Shown here: one piece after another, positions 11,840 through 22,805 of the stretch
Position numbering within the stretch: position 1 is the stretch's first letter
Layout: every line of letters begins with the position of its first letter
From: Sepioteuthis lessoniana
Lineage: Eukaryota > Mollusca > Cephalopoda > Myopsida > Loliginidae
Direction: 5' to 3'
DNA: 64,000 nucleotides
Assembly: GCA_963585895.1 (NCBI GenBank)
Contig: OY757917.1
Location: 100,393,601 to 100,457,600, forward strand
Translations under genes and position numbers: made by a program
The notes under the pieces: model-generated
Database searches by the model: none
Told to the model about the DNA's origin: nothing
What the model saw: only the letters and a program-made list of their open reading frames with translations

Positions 11840-12640
11840 CACTGTCATCATCTTCATCATTGTCCTCATCATTATCATCTTCAAGTTGTGCTGATAACAC
11901 AGAGTTTTCTGAATCTCTTGTGTCCTCCATTTTTATCTCCTATCACTTTTAGCAGGTCCTCTAGACTGCATCCGGTGTCTGCACAGAGCATATGTATGCA
12001 AGTCTTTGCTGATTGGTCAACCCTGGCACATGAGAAAATGTCACTAATGAATTCTTCTTTATTTCTTCAGCAGTGCCACACATGTCTTATTGATCTTACT
12101 TGGATAGTTTTTAAGATGAGAGGTAAGTGGCTTTTTGAAATGTTGCTTCCTGGATTTGTTCAAGAAAGCATGCAACATTCTGGTCTGGTTTTTATTTAGC
12201 TTTTTCTCCATGATATCATCTATGTGGTGCATTCATAGAGTAGTAGTGACACAGCCACAGCTTGGAAGAAATCCCATTTCATATTATCAGGGTGATCAGA
12301 TTTCCATATGATTGATAACCCGTCAATAGCAGTCCACATCTTTACTATGCATATGTTGACATTGATTTCAGTAGATGAGATATTGCTGCCGAGGTATGTG
12401 AACTGGTCTACTTATATCAGAGGCTTGCTACTTGAAACAGAGATGGTTTCTTCTTGCTTAAAGCCTATGAACTCTTTGCTTTATTGGTGTTCATATAGAG
12501 GCCAATGCTTCCTATTGCTTGCTTCTGCCTATACAGAATAGATTTGGCTTGGGCAGGTGTTTTTTCAAAAAGCACTAGATCATCAGTGAAATTTGCATCT
12601 GTCATAGTTTCTGTGGGATATCCTCTGTTACTTGTCTTTT
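11840..12640 (-). mobile_element. RTE-like LINE, 5'-truncated (copy 1)
   Basis: The minus strand ends at the left in an imperfect (TGA)n tail at 11843-11882, as expected for the 3' end. Going upstream it contains the family's C-terminal region, 'GTLLKK', 'KLRHLDRRIHYLH'-region remnants, and the palm segment read as 'DADFTDDLVLFEKTPAQAKS', equivalent to a YADD box of type F-T-D-D. Many stops and indels. It is one of the older copies; the same sequence order is seen in copies at 38.8 and 47 kb. Confidence 0.7.
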
Positions 12641-12679
12641 TTAATGAGAAGCCATTTTATTTTATTAGATCTATTGAAC

Positions 12680-12790
12680 TTTTTACTATTCAGGGTTTTC
12701 AGACTATTGTCTTCATCTTTATTGTTATATTCACAACATTTTGGCCAATGTCTCCTCCAGCCTTCTTCAGGTGTTTCTTGTTGAACTCAG
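12680..12790 (-). repeat. Short repeat related to 34430-34510
   Basis: 'gactattgtcttcatcttta' and 'ttggccaatgtctcctcc' are the reverse complement of the segment after the RTE copy at 34.4 kb. A similar 'ccttcttcaggtg' motif occurs in the SINE G arms at 33.3 and 33.9 kb. Confidence 0.55.
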
Positions 12791-12940
12791 GAGCCTACAC
12801 AGAACTTCAAACTCTATCCTTTATTTAATCCATGGGGGTTGCTGGCTCTGATTTTATTAACCATAACCGGGTACAATTGTTAAGTATTCCTGCTTTGTTA
12901 CTCACCTGTAGTCAGGATTTAACCTGCAACTTTCAGATGA

Positions 12941-13005
12941 TTGTCACTTAGAAGCTTGTGGCATAACAGTTACAGGCAATGGTTCCCTAAGCTTCTAAGT
13001 GACAA
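12941..13005. other. Perfect 17-bp inverted repeat
   Basis: Arms at 12941-12957 and 12989-13005 ('ttgtcacttagaagctt' and its complement) are separated by a 31-base loop. No promoter or terminator context was recognised. Confidence 0.8.
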
Positions 13006-13165
13006 CCATTAGGGTCAAATAGAACTGTTTCTCAATATTAATTTGAATTATTAGAATTTGATTGCAATACTTGAAAGCAGTTAACTGCGAGAAAACAACA
13101 GAGCTTTGGCTCACTTAAAAATGTTATTTCCAAACTATTTCCTTAAAATCATATTTAAACAGTAT

Positions 13166-13225
13166 TTGGCATTAAATAACCATCAAGGATTGATATGGCA
13201 TTAAACAAAAGAACCTCACCTAACT
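13166..13225 (+). mobile_element. SINE A / repeat C 3' tail fragment
   Basis: 'ggcattaaataacc' and 'gattgatatggcatt' followed by an A/C-rich end. It is preceded by repeat-C-like AT-rich sequence from about 13014 ('aggtcaaatagaactgtt'-type). Confidence 0.6.
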
Positions 13226-13639
13226 TAGCCAAAAATTTTTATGATGTTTGTATACAGCATCAAATAACAATATAAAAGCAACATTCAGCAATTAAGATTT
13301 ATGTGATTTTCCTCTTAGAAAATCAAATTTTGTAGGAAAATTAAACAATTTAGATAGAAATAGTATTTCATGTGAAATAGGAGATATTTATCTTGGATAC
13401 AATTCACATAAAAAGTTCTTATTAAGATTTATGTCTAGTCAAATTATTTAGAATTTATATTATAATAATTTGCAAATAATTAAGGAGGAATACTCTAAAA
13501 TTACTTTATAATAGTATTTAAAAATTGAGGGATTATGATAATTGGTAGAAGCATGAATGTAGGCCACACACAACTATCAACTTGCAAATTTTATTTAAAA
13601 TTGCTTTATTCTCTAAATCAGAAAATTTTAATGTTGCTC
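13226..13639. other. No gene seen
   Basis: AT-rich, no recognisable element. Confidence 0.4.
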
Positions 13640-13762
13640 CAGACCTGACTAATAAAATTAGACGCAGTTTTTCCCAAGCAGCGGTCATGTTGATACTGCT
13701 GTATGGATGCACTACATGGGGACGGTAACTAAATGTATGGAGAAAAAGCTTGACAAGAAGGA
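13640..13762 (+). mobile_element. RTE-like LINE, short internal fragment (copy 2a)
   Basis: Encodes the family's 'DLTNKIRRSFSQAAVMLILL' and 'YGCTTWGR' region, then stops at 'KKLDKK'. The same region recurs downstream at 14240-14360 in copy 2b. This is therefore a duplicated or separately inserted piece. Confidence 0.65.
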
Positions 13763-14699
13763 ATACATATGCTTTAATTAAAGAGGCAACATCTCCACAC
13801 TAAATGGTAGTTCTCTGAAATGAGTGGACAAGTTCACTTGCCTAGGAAGCAATGTCTCATCAACCGAGACAGACATCAACACGTGACTGGCTCAGGCATG
13901 GACAACTATCGATAGGCTATCCATATTTACCAAACCCTCTGCTTGGGCAGGATATGACACAAGGTCAATTTTTAAGCAGAGTTTAACAGGTTTGAATTCA
14001 GAGTTTTCCTTCTCCTAGACTAGTTGCCTAACCCAGGCTGAAGAACCCAGTCTGTCCTACTATTTACCCATAGCTGGAGGGAGAATAATTGGATTCATAC
14101 CTTTCCCAAGGGTATTAGTGCTATGTGAAATGCAATCAGTCTCGTCCAGGATTTGAACTTGTGTCACTGTGTCCATTTCCTTCAATGATAATGATTACAC
14201 CACGAGCATCTCCTATCAATAGGCTATCTGTCATATGGAAGTCAGACCTGACCGATAAAATAAAAGGCAAATTTTTCAAAGCAGCGGTTGAGTCAATACT
14301 GCGGTATGGGTGCACTACATGAATGCTAGCTAAATGTACGGAGAAAAAGCTTGTTGGATATTAAACAAGAATGCTGTGAGCAATATTGAACAAGTCCTGG
14401 AGGCAGCATCCGACAAAGCAGCAGCTGTACGACCACCTACCACCCATCATGAAAACCATCCAAGTTAGATGAACCAGACATGTGGGACACAACTGGAGAA
14501 GTAAGGAAGGATTCATAAGCAACATACTCCTGTGGAGCCCCTCACATGGATGAGCAAAGGCAGCAAAAACTTACATACAAGAGCTCTGTGCTGATACTGG
14601 ATGTGGTCTTGAAGACCTACTGGGAGCAATGGACGATAGAGAGGGGTGGCGGGAGAGGGTCAGAAAGATCCATGCTGGTGGCATGACATGATGATGATG
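13763..14699 (+). mobile_element. RTE-like LINE, 5'-truncated (copy 2b), split by a SINE
   Basis: Order on the plus strand: 'GNISTLNGSSLK', 'VDKFTCLGSNVSSTETDIN' and 'AWTTIDRLS', then the SINE B insertion, then 'DRLSVIWKSDLTDKIKGKFF', 'VESILRYGCTT', 'ILNKSWRQHPTKQQLYDHLP', 'CGLEDLLGAMDDREGWRER' and 'RKIHAGGMT', a stop and (TGA)n at 14688-14700. Several stops interrupt it, so it is dead. The region matches the C-terminal third of the longest copy near 47 kb. Confidence 0.8.
13922..14212 (-). mobile_element. SINE B inserted in RTE copy 2b
   Basis: Full-length tRNA-derived element on the minus strand. It is flanked by 16-bp target-site duplications at 13906-13921 and 14213-14228 ('ctatcgataggctatc' / 'ctatcaataggctatc', one mismatch). 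The duplicated bases are RTE sequence, so the SINE landed in an existing RTE copy. Confidence 0.9.
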
Positions 14700-14771
14700 A
14701 TATATAGATATATAATTGGTAATGCTGTTTTGTATATTCATAAATAAAGAATGCCCAATGATGGTGTTGTG

Positions 14772-15239
14772 ATGCTGGTGTATGTAGGTTCGAGCAGATC
14801 GCCCTGCTTTTGCTCGGCCATGTGAAGAGCTCCATAGAAGTACATCACTTATGAGCTCGGCCCTACTTCTCCAGCAGTGTCCTGCATGTCTAGTTCATCT
14901 AATTTGGATAGTTTTCGTGATGGGTGGTTGGTGGCCGTACAGCTGCTGCTTTGTAGGGTGTTGCCTCCAGGACCTGTTCAATATTGCTCGCAGCATTCTT
15001 GTGTAGTTGCCGTCAAGCCTTTTCTCCACCTATTTAGTAAGCGTCTATGTAGTGCATCCATAGAGCAGTACTGACACGATCGCTTCTTGGAAGAAACTGA
15101 GTTTTATTTTATCGGTCAGGTCTGACTTCCATATGACCGATAACCTATTGAATGCTGTCCATGCCTTTGTTAGTCGATGTCTGTCTTGGTCGATGAGACA
15201 CTGCTTCCTAGGTTGGTGAACTTGTCTACTAGTTTCCAT
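14772..15239 (-). mobile_element. RTE-like LINE fragment (copy 3)
   Basis: The minus strand reads 'AKAWTAFNRLSVIWKSDLTD', 'KLSFFQEAIVSVLLYGCTT' and 'LDGNYTRMLRAILNRSWRQH'-type sequence, ending near 'RAKAGRSARTYIHQ'. It lacks the last ~100 bp and the (TGA)n tail. It faces copy 2b tail to tail, only about 70 bp apart. Confidence 0.8.
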
Positions 15240-15666
15240 GAAAAGTTAGTAACTATGAAAAGTTACAAAATCTCTTATTCAGAATAATTTAGCTTAATCA
15301 TTTATATATACTTTGATAGATAGATAAGCAGATAGTTGAATTGAACAGAGATTGAAAGAAGGAGGCTAATGCTAATAAAGATGGAGAGATATATTATGGA
15401 ATATTTATAATTGGTAAATATGAATTAAATAATGTAAATATTAACCAAGATAGAAAGATAGATAGACTGATGTGGTATGGATCTTTTTTAAATAAATAGA
15501 TATGAAACAATTTTACCAACAGAAATAGAACGTTTTAAAACTATCTTTTCATTTAATAACTCACATACTTTGTTGGAGGTTTAAAAACCAAAATGTTTAA
15601 TATTGGCAAATAATTCTATAAATAAAATCATCCTTTGAAGAACTTGTATATTTTATTGCTGTACCT

Positions 15667-15708
<42 letters not shown>

Positions 15709-16097
15709 GTGTTATTTTGTTTATGGTTTTTCTCCCAAGTTAATATCTTTTCTTTTCCTTGTGTTTTTTTTTCTTTCTAATTGTAGGTGTGGAATTTGTT
15801 ATTAATGTCACAGCTAATTAGCTTGTTAAAATGAACTTAAAAGTCAGAATTACTAAGAGGAGAATTTCTGGTTGGATGCTTGACTACTAATGGTTGTAGA
15901 ACTAAACAAAAGGGACAGACTTTGAATTTACAGTTGAATGATTGGCACTAGTTGGAAATTGGAACTAGAGATCAGAGGTATAAATAAATAATGCAAATCT
16001 ATTAAATGTAAATAAATGCTGCTTAAAATCAGGAAATTATTAATTAACTGTCAAATCATGTTCAAGTCATTTGGAAACATCTACTGTTTGATTGTTG

Positions 16098-16099
<2 letters not shown>
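15240..16099. other. No gene seen
   Basis: AT-rich with an (AT)n tract at 15671-15706 and (GATA)-like stretches near 15320 and 15465. Confidence 0.45.
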
Positions 16100-16169
<70 letters not shown>

Positions 16170-16439
16170 TGAAGAACATAGAAAAACAAAGTAATCCAAA
16201 AGTGATGAATTTGGTACGATGGAAAGTCAACGTTAAAATGTTTCAGTTTTTTAAAACATTCATCAGGACTTTAAGATAGTGAAAACGGTTGCTTTTTTTA
16301 ACCATTTTAAAGTCCTGATGAAGGTTTATTAAAACTGAAATGCTTTAACTTTGACTTTCCATTGTAATAAATTCATCACTTTGGGAAATACTTTGTCTTT
16401 CTATTTTCTTCCTACTGTCAGATCTATTTCCATTATTTA

Positions 16440-16503
<64 letters not shown>
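16100..16503. repeat. Foldback element bounded by (AT)n on both sides
   Basis: Imperfect inverted repeats at 16171-16275 and 16303-16411 ('ggaaagtcaacgttaaaatg' versus the complement of 'ctttaactttgactttcc') are separated by a loop of about 27 bases. Long (AT)n runs lie immediately outside (16100-16169 and 16440-16503). It looks like a miniature inverted-repeat element. The family is not recognised. Confidence 0.75.
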
Positions 16504-16504
<1 letters not shown>

Positions 16505-16978
16505 TATGTATATTATATATATATATACACATACACACATATGTATATATATATATATATGAAAAAAGAAGAGAAAAGGCAAAGAAAGGGGAGAAAATAG
16601 AGATAGGTAGAATAGATATTTATATAAATATTTTATATATATATAGATATATGTATTTTTTCTTTTAAGGAAATACATAATTTTTTAAGAATAAATTTCA
16701 AATGCTACTGAAATCACAGTTATGCAACAGAATGCCACTAAGGAAAATAGAATATTAAAAACTTCCTTTTTTTTATTTCATTTAAAAAATGAAAAATTCA
16801 ATTGAATACGATTCAGAAGATACAACATCACATATTTTAATGTCCTTGGATGGTTTGGTAAAAACCAAAAGTTTTAAATTTGGCAAATAATTCAACTATG
16901 AATACACTGAATATCTTGTATTTTCATATGAATACATTTACACCCACCCAGCCACACATACACAAACATATATATATA
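16504..16978. other. Low-complexity and AT-rich sequence
   Basis: Interrupted (AT)n to 16560, then AG-rich sequence and unique AT-rich sequence. No gene. Confidence 0.5.
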
Positions 16979-17110
16979 TTGTCCTTCACAGATAGACTGT
17001 TTCATTGTATTACAACTCATCAGTGTGGCTAGACATGTAGGACGCTTCAAGCTGGGATCGAAACCCACCTAACTTTACTGATAACTGATAACTTACCACT
17101 CAGCATTTTT
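16979..17110 (-). mobile_element. SINE F fragment
   Basis: 'actcatcagtgtggctagac', then 'gggatcgaaaccc' (box B complement) and 'ttaccactcagcattttt' match the order of the SINE F copies at 44814 and 53518. Confidence 0.6.
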
Positions 17111-17149
17111 GGCGACCTATGTCAACTCAGGAAGATATATATATATATT

Positions 17150-17532
17150 CATCATCATCATGTCGTGCCGTCAGCATGGATATCCCTGACCCTCTCTCGC
17201 CCCTTCTCCCTATCACTCATCGCCTCCGGCAGGTCTTCAAGATTACATCCTGTGTCCTCACATAGTTGCTGTATGTAAGTTCGAGCTGGTCGTCCTGCTT
17301 TTGCACGGCCATATGTGGGGATCCATAGGAGTACATCACTTATGAGCTCGTCCTTGCTTCTCCAGCAGTGTCCCGCGTGTCTGGTTCGTCTAACTTGTAT
17401 AGTTTTCGTGATGGAGGGCAAGTGTCCGTATAGTTGGTGTCTCGTGGGGTGTTGTCGCCAGGACTTGTTCAATACTGCTCTCAACATTCTTGTGTAGTTT
17501 CCGTCTAGTTTCTTCTCCAGCCGTTTAGTTAG

Positions 17533-17535
<3 letters not shown>
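17150..17535 (-). mobile_element. RTE-like LINE, 5'-truncated (copy 4)
   Basis: The minus strand is open for about 110 codons: 'LRAVLNKSWRQHPTRHQLYG', 'TRHAGHCWRSKDELISDVLL', 'GRAKAGRPARTYIQQLCED' and 'RVRDIHADGTT', a stop, then (TGA)n at 17150-17160. The 5' end at 17535 abuts an (AT)n tract. It is among the better-preserved copies, but only the C-terminal part after the RT palm remains. Confidence 0.85.
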
Positions 17536-17573
<38 letters not shown>

Positions 17574-17879
17574 AAAAGCTAACTTGTAGAAAATAAAATG
17601 ATATTTATATAACATGTTTCACTTTTTCTTGATTGATCAAATGCTGTAAAGTTTAATAAAAAATGACATCATAGTTATTGACAAAAACATTATAGAAACA
17701 AGTGCTGAAAGCTAGTTGTTTAGGACATTATGAAATTTAAAATTTCTAAATCATTAGAAAATCATTTTGTGTTTATTATTGATCATTACTATAAAATATA
17801 ACTAGAGTTAAAAAAAATCATACTGAAGCTGAATTTACAAAGAGTGAAATGAATAATGAATGAAACATCTATCTTTTTT
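17536..17879. other. (AT)n then AT-rich sequence
   Basis: (AT)n at 17536-17571. No gene recognised in the rest. Confidence 0.5.
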
Positions 17880-17970
17880 AAAATAGTCCTGTTAACATTA
17901 AACATGTTTATTCTAGCAAGTTTTCCATTGGTCAAAGCGGCTCTGAAATTCTTCAATTGGTATGAATATA
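17880..17970 (-). mobile_element. Mariner-type transposase C-terminal scrap
   Basis: The minus-strand reading 'EEFQSRFDQWKTC' then 'NKHV' and 'YFKKDRCF' resembles the conserved end of mariner-family transposases ('W..C....G.YF'). Similar scraps occur at 19390-19500 and 42915-43010. Weak and short. Confidence 0.4.
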
Positions 17971-18381
17971 AAGCTGTGATATTGCAATTTGTTTCTTCAA
18001 CATACTCTAATTAGGTTTGCTTTTGGTGAAAACTGGTGTTTGAAAAGTATCAAGAATGGCTTAAGAGTTTTTGTATCAAATTGGCACCAATCCATATACA
18101 CAGCACTTCAGACTTCAGACATCATCACTTTACAAATTACTCAGCTGTACAGTCTTCATTTAACTGTTAATTTAAAAGAAAAACTTTAATCCTTTAGTAT
18201 TGATACTTTTTAAGCAAACTTTACATATATATATATATAAATCTTTTTATCATACAACGTGTAAAAGCACGTGCGATACCCTGCCCTCATCAACCACCAG
18301 CCAGGGGTGATAACAGAGTTTTGGAAGCTCAAGGTGGTACTGCCACTCCTGGTGCTACCAAGCAGCTTTTGCCGCTGTACA

Positions 18382-18393
18382 GGTTATTAAGAG

Positions 18394-18453
<60 letters not shown>

Positions 18454-18466
18454 CTCTTAATACCCT
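18382..18466. repeat. Palindrome with (AT)n core
   Basis: 'ggttattaagagaat' at 18382-18396 and 'attctcttaatacc' at 18451-18464 flank an uninterrupted (AT)n of about 54 bases. The whole can fold into one hairpin. Confidence 0.85.
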
Positions 18467-18927
18467 GTCTGGTGGCAAATATAAATGACGGTCATTCTGT
18501 AAATGTGGAATTTGGCAGTAGGAAATTATTTTTACAGATGCATTTATTTCAGGGAAGTCAATTATGATGGATCCTTTCAATTACTAGAATTCTGTCATTA
18601 TTACCTTCTTTACTGATTGCTGTGCCCGGAGCTTTTTTTTTACCAGAGAGTCAGTGTGTTTCAATTCAATGGATTGACTTCTCAATTCAGGCTCATAGTA
18701 GCAAAGCCATATTTAGCTCATTTGTTTACAGTTTTTCACAAAACACGCTTTTCCATACACATCACACATCGTTCTGTCAATTTCACGTGGTTTGCACTTC
18801 TCAGCCACAAAGCCTGGAAAACTGTTTGATTTGCCACTTTTGTGAATAGCCTCAATTGAAATAGTTTTACTAAAAACCAATTCAAACAATGCAGTGTTTA
18901 TATTGATAAAAAATTCTAAAAAATGTT

Positions 18928-18973
18928 TATTTTGCTTTGTTCAGAAAAATTTCCCTTTATTTATTGAATGATT

Positions 18974-19015
<42 letters not shown>

Positions 19016-19063
19016 GATCATTCAATTAATAAAGTTAAATTTTTCTGAACAAAGCAAAATAGA
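18928..19063. repeat. Inverted repeat around (AT)n
   Basis: 'ttttgctttgttcagaaaaa' (from 18928) and its complement near 19040-19062 flank (AT)n at 18977-19012. Arms are about 45 bp, with mismatches around 'attgaatgattc'. MITE-like; family not assigned. Confidence 0.8.
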
Positions 19064-19094
19064 TATATATATATATATATGCATTTACTAACTC

Positions 19095-19190
19095 CTCTGC
19101 ATGAACAGGATGTAACCTAAGGTCAACTTTTTAAGTGGAAGTTTGAATTCAGAGTCTTCCATTTCCTAGAATGCATTAGTCTTATAAATT
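19095..19190 (-). mobile_element. SINE B 3' fragment
   Basis: 'aacctaaggtcaactttttaag' region and 'gaattcagagtcttcc', as in the 3' part of SINE B. Confidence 0.5.
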
Positions 19191-19359
19191 GTCGCCTCAC
19201 CATACTTATTTCTGAGTCTTCTCAGGATGTCAGTAGTAGTGAATTCTACTTTGGTCTGGAATTTGATGACTGTACTTTGTTTTGATGACTGCGCTTTGTT
19301 TCTGCTTCATATCTATTAGTATGAAATGTTATTCAATACCTCAAATCAGTCACAACAAT

Positions 19360-19500
19360 GTGTATTCAAAAAGTATTGACACTAAAGCTGTATTTATCAA
19401 CATAAAAATAAATGATAAAAGAAATACTCATTTTCTTTGAAATAGTTCCCTTGGCATTCAACATGCCTATTCCAGCAAGTTTTTCATTGGTTGAAGCACC
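19360..19500 (-). mobile_element. Mariner-type transposase tail
   Basis: The minus strand reads 'RCFNQ', 'KTCWNRHVECQGNYFKENE', a stop, then runs to 'tcaatactttttgaatacac' at 19360-19380, which is probably the terminal inverted repeat. The same order is seen at 42915-43060 on the plus strand. Confidence 0.5.
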
Positions 19501-19639
19501 TCTTTTAATAAAGCTGCCCCATTATATTTTCATATTTTTCCCCATTCTCAAGTCTTACCCATCCTATACCTTTAGCTCAATTCACTGTAAACCTCAAGTC
19601 TTCCACAAAGTTTTTAAGACTTGAGGAGTGATGAGCCTT

Positions 19640-19800
19640 ACCCTGCCATGGTTGCCCATGACATGTTGGTTGGGGTTTAGAATTCGGAGTTTTTCTTCTG
19701 TTAGACTGGTTGCCCAACCCAGATTAGGGAGTTTTCTACTATTAATCTATTGGTGTGATTCATGTCTACATAGAGAAATGCAAACAGCCTTGCCACCAAT
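19640..19800 (-). mobile_element. SINE B fragment
   Basis: 'gttagactggttgcccaacc' and 'agagaaatgcaaacagcc' match diverged SINE B. Confidence 0.45.
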
Positions 19801-19879
19801 TTAATTTTTCTTGATAATATACTCTATGCTGCACAGACCTCTATTTACACAACTCATGATATCTTTTTCCCTCCCCCCA

Positions 19880-19882
<3 letters not shown>

Positions 19883-19940
<58 letters not shown>
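19883..19940. repeat. (CT)n(AT)n compound microsatellite
   Basis: (CT)n at 19883-19903 runs directly into (AT)n. Confidence 0.9.
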
Positions 19941-19945
<5 letters not shown>

Positions 19946-20199
19946 TATCAGTATCCAATATTAAATTATTAAGAAATGTTTCTGTTTATATTGAAAACAA
20001 ATCAAAGTTTTTTTTTCCCTCATTGGAATGTCAGCAAGAAATATTCTGTGTTGGCAGACAGTTCTTTTAAAACTGTAATACTTTCTGCTAAATTTCCATA
20101 CGTTATTGATATTTGTTGATATTTATTTGTAATTCAACAGGAAAGCAATTATAATTGTTACTGTTTCTTTCTTGCTAACAGAGGTGAATGCTGGACACA

Positions 20200-20205
<6 letters not shown>

Positions 20206-20271
<66 letters not shown>
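20206..20271. repeat. (GA)n microsatellite
   Basis: About 33 uninterrupted GA units. Confidence 0.95.
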
Positions 20272-20276
<5 letters not shown>

Positions 20277-20719
20277 ATGTCCATCATTTTGATGGGCGAA
20301 TATAGCTCAGGAATTATCATAATTGATTCTGACATGTCTTCAACAGCTGGCTGTTAAGACATGTAAATTGTCCATACATATCCACATATATATATATATA
20401 TGTATGCATACAAATATACATGTAGACAAACAATTAATAGTTTTGACAGAAACACTTATGTATATATACACAAAATAATATATGCATCATAGATATTAGA
20501 TATACTGATAGAAATGTATATATGTATATATATGTTCTTAAATGGCCATTATTTCATTTGGAGTTAGGGCTTGTGTGATAACTCAGCAGAGAATTGTACA
20601 TATTAGCTGGGTTTAATCTTTACTGGACACCTTATATCCAAGGTTTTGTGTAAGAGTAAACTGAACTTTGTAAATATCTATAGAGGCCACTATGTATCAA
20701 TCAATAGATTAATCCATCA

Positions 20720-20724
<5 letters not shown>

Positions 20725-20797
<73 letters not shown>
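20725..20797. repeat. (AT)n microsatellite
   Basis: About 36 AT units. Confidence 0.95.
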
Positions 20798-20801
<4 letters not shown>

Positions 20802-21179
20802 AAGATCTGAAATATTGAATCAATCTAGGCACAGAAATAAGTAATTTGCTAAGCTTTTTGCTTAGATGTGGTACAAAGCCGAATGAATGGGGCACCCACT
20901 GAGACTCAAATTCACTTGTGAAGGTTTGCTTGTCTAGCTTGTGAAACCATTACATCAACTGAGGTGCCCTAGACACAAAAATAAATGGTTCCTCAAGAGT
21001 TAACTGTCAACTTATGTTTTTTTTCCTCCCTTATATGATAATTTTTAATACTTTTGGTTATTTATTTGTTTGTACCAATCATTTTCAGACCGAACGTTCC
21101 TTAGTATCCTTTTTCGGTGAAACCTGGGTTGTAAACTTCTATTATTTTATTTGGTTGGTTGGTCAGTTGGTTGGTTAAT

Positions 21180-21765
21180 TGGTTGGGTTTTATGGCATAT
21201 CAACCTTTGTAGGTTATTTAATGCCAAATCCATTTTTATGTAAATAATCAGTTCTATTTCAAACAATTCAGTTTAGCATGAGTACACAGTTTGTCAAAAC
21301 ATTTCTATTTCAAACTATTTAGTTTATTCAAGCAGTTATATATAACAATTCAGTTTAGTGTAAGTACAGTTTCAATGTCAAAAATAGTTCAATTTCAAAT
21401 AATTCAGTTTAGAATAAACATGCAATTTAAATCTAAGTACGGTTTAATTATCAAAAACATTTTTATTTCAAACTATTCAGTTTAATCAAATAATTCAGTT
21501 TAGTATAAGTATGCAGTTAGTTCTATTTAACCCATGGATAGGGCCCTATCATATGCTACCACGGCGGGCCAGAGTGGACCTGGGAGCAATGGCAATGAAG
21601 GGGTGCTCCCAATTCCCCAAAGCCCCAGCATTACTGGGACCTTACCATCAGATTATTTAGTGTCATAAACAGGACACTCGTTGGTGGGTGGGGGTCATAC
21701 CCCCCTGCAGAGAAGCAGTCGGTGTATTCTACAGCCCTAGCCAACTGGGCAATATTTTATTTAGT
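21180..21765 (-). repeat. Composite repeat C, long copy
   Basis: Minus-strand copy. The tail stem-loop is at about 21190-21232, AT-rich sub-repeats with 'tttcaaacaattcagtttag' at 21245-21520, and the G+C-richer head at 21535-21760 includes 'ctaccacggcgggccagagt'. Confidence 0.75.
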
Positions 21766-21882
21766 TCTACTCACCAGCTTTATGTAAATAGTGAGTGTTT
21801 TGAAAATATTTAATTGTTTTGTGATTTATTTGGTTTGCTTTTCTTTTTTTCTGAATAGTCTTTTTCTTTTCACACAAATATT

Positions 21883-21948
<66 letters not shown>

Positions 21949-22805
21949 TGTTTATTCAATATTTTAACTATGTAAGATACCACTTATGTGTTGTTATTTC
22001 TTGATATTATATAACTTGATATCATATTATATAACTTGCTATCTTATTACATAACTCAATATCAATGACATAACAACTTATGAGGGTAAAGCATTCTTAA
22101 AATCATTATTTTTCATATTCATTTTAAACCAAATTTAAACAAGTTTTTACAAACAAACAAATATAATTTCATGCTTTCTGTATAACTGTCAGTTTCAAAT
22201 GTTTTTCATATCATTTGACTCTTTATATCTTTATCTATAAATCTATGTATGTATGTATGTATGTATGTATGTATATTTACTTTGTTTAAGGGTGTTGTGG
22301 CATCTGTATAGAGACTGGTTGATATCTATGATACAGCACATATGTATAGGCAGTAAAAAAACAAAAATCAAAACTGCATATTGCTACTAATAGTCTCAAG
22401 TTTTCAAAATTATCAGTCAATGTTACATTTGGAAGAATGTTTTGTTTACAAGTGGAATAAGAGAGAGATACAAAGAAAATATGGAATATAAAGCTGAACC
22501 AGTTTTTACATGACAAAAAGTCTATGAAATAATAGTCTTAATAAAGATAGCTTTAGAAATTTTTAATGTGATTAGTAATTTAGTAAAATATTCAAAATTC
22601 ATTAACTTCTAAGCTTAAATCTTATTTATTTATATTTTTAGTGCCATGGTAGTGTTCTGACTGTTGTAAAATGAAATGCATTTTCATGTGTTTTGGCATC
22701 TCATTTTGTTAAACTCATTTTTATAATGGTAAGCAATTTCTCACATGTAAGTACATAAAATAACTCAACAATATTTGATATGTTGTAAAGCTAACCAACC
22801 AAACA
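21766..22805. other. (GT)n and AT-rich sequence, no gene
   Basis: A (GT)n tract at 21888-21945 and a (TATG)n tract at 22243-22273. The rest is unrecognised. Confidence 0.6.

Noticed and set aside
20123..20357. ORFs of Arg-Glu or Ser-Leu repeats
   Set aside because: Translation of the (GA)n tract on both strands.
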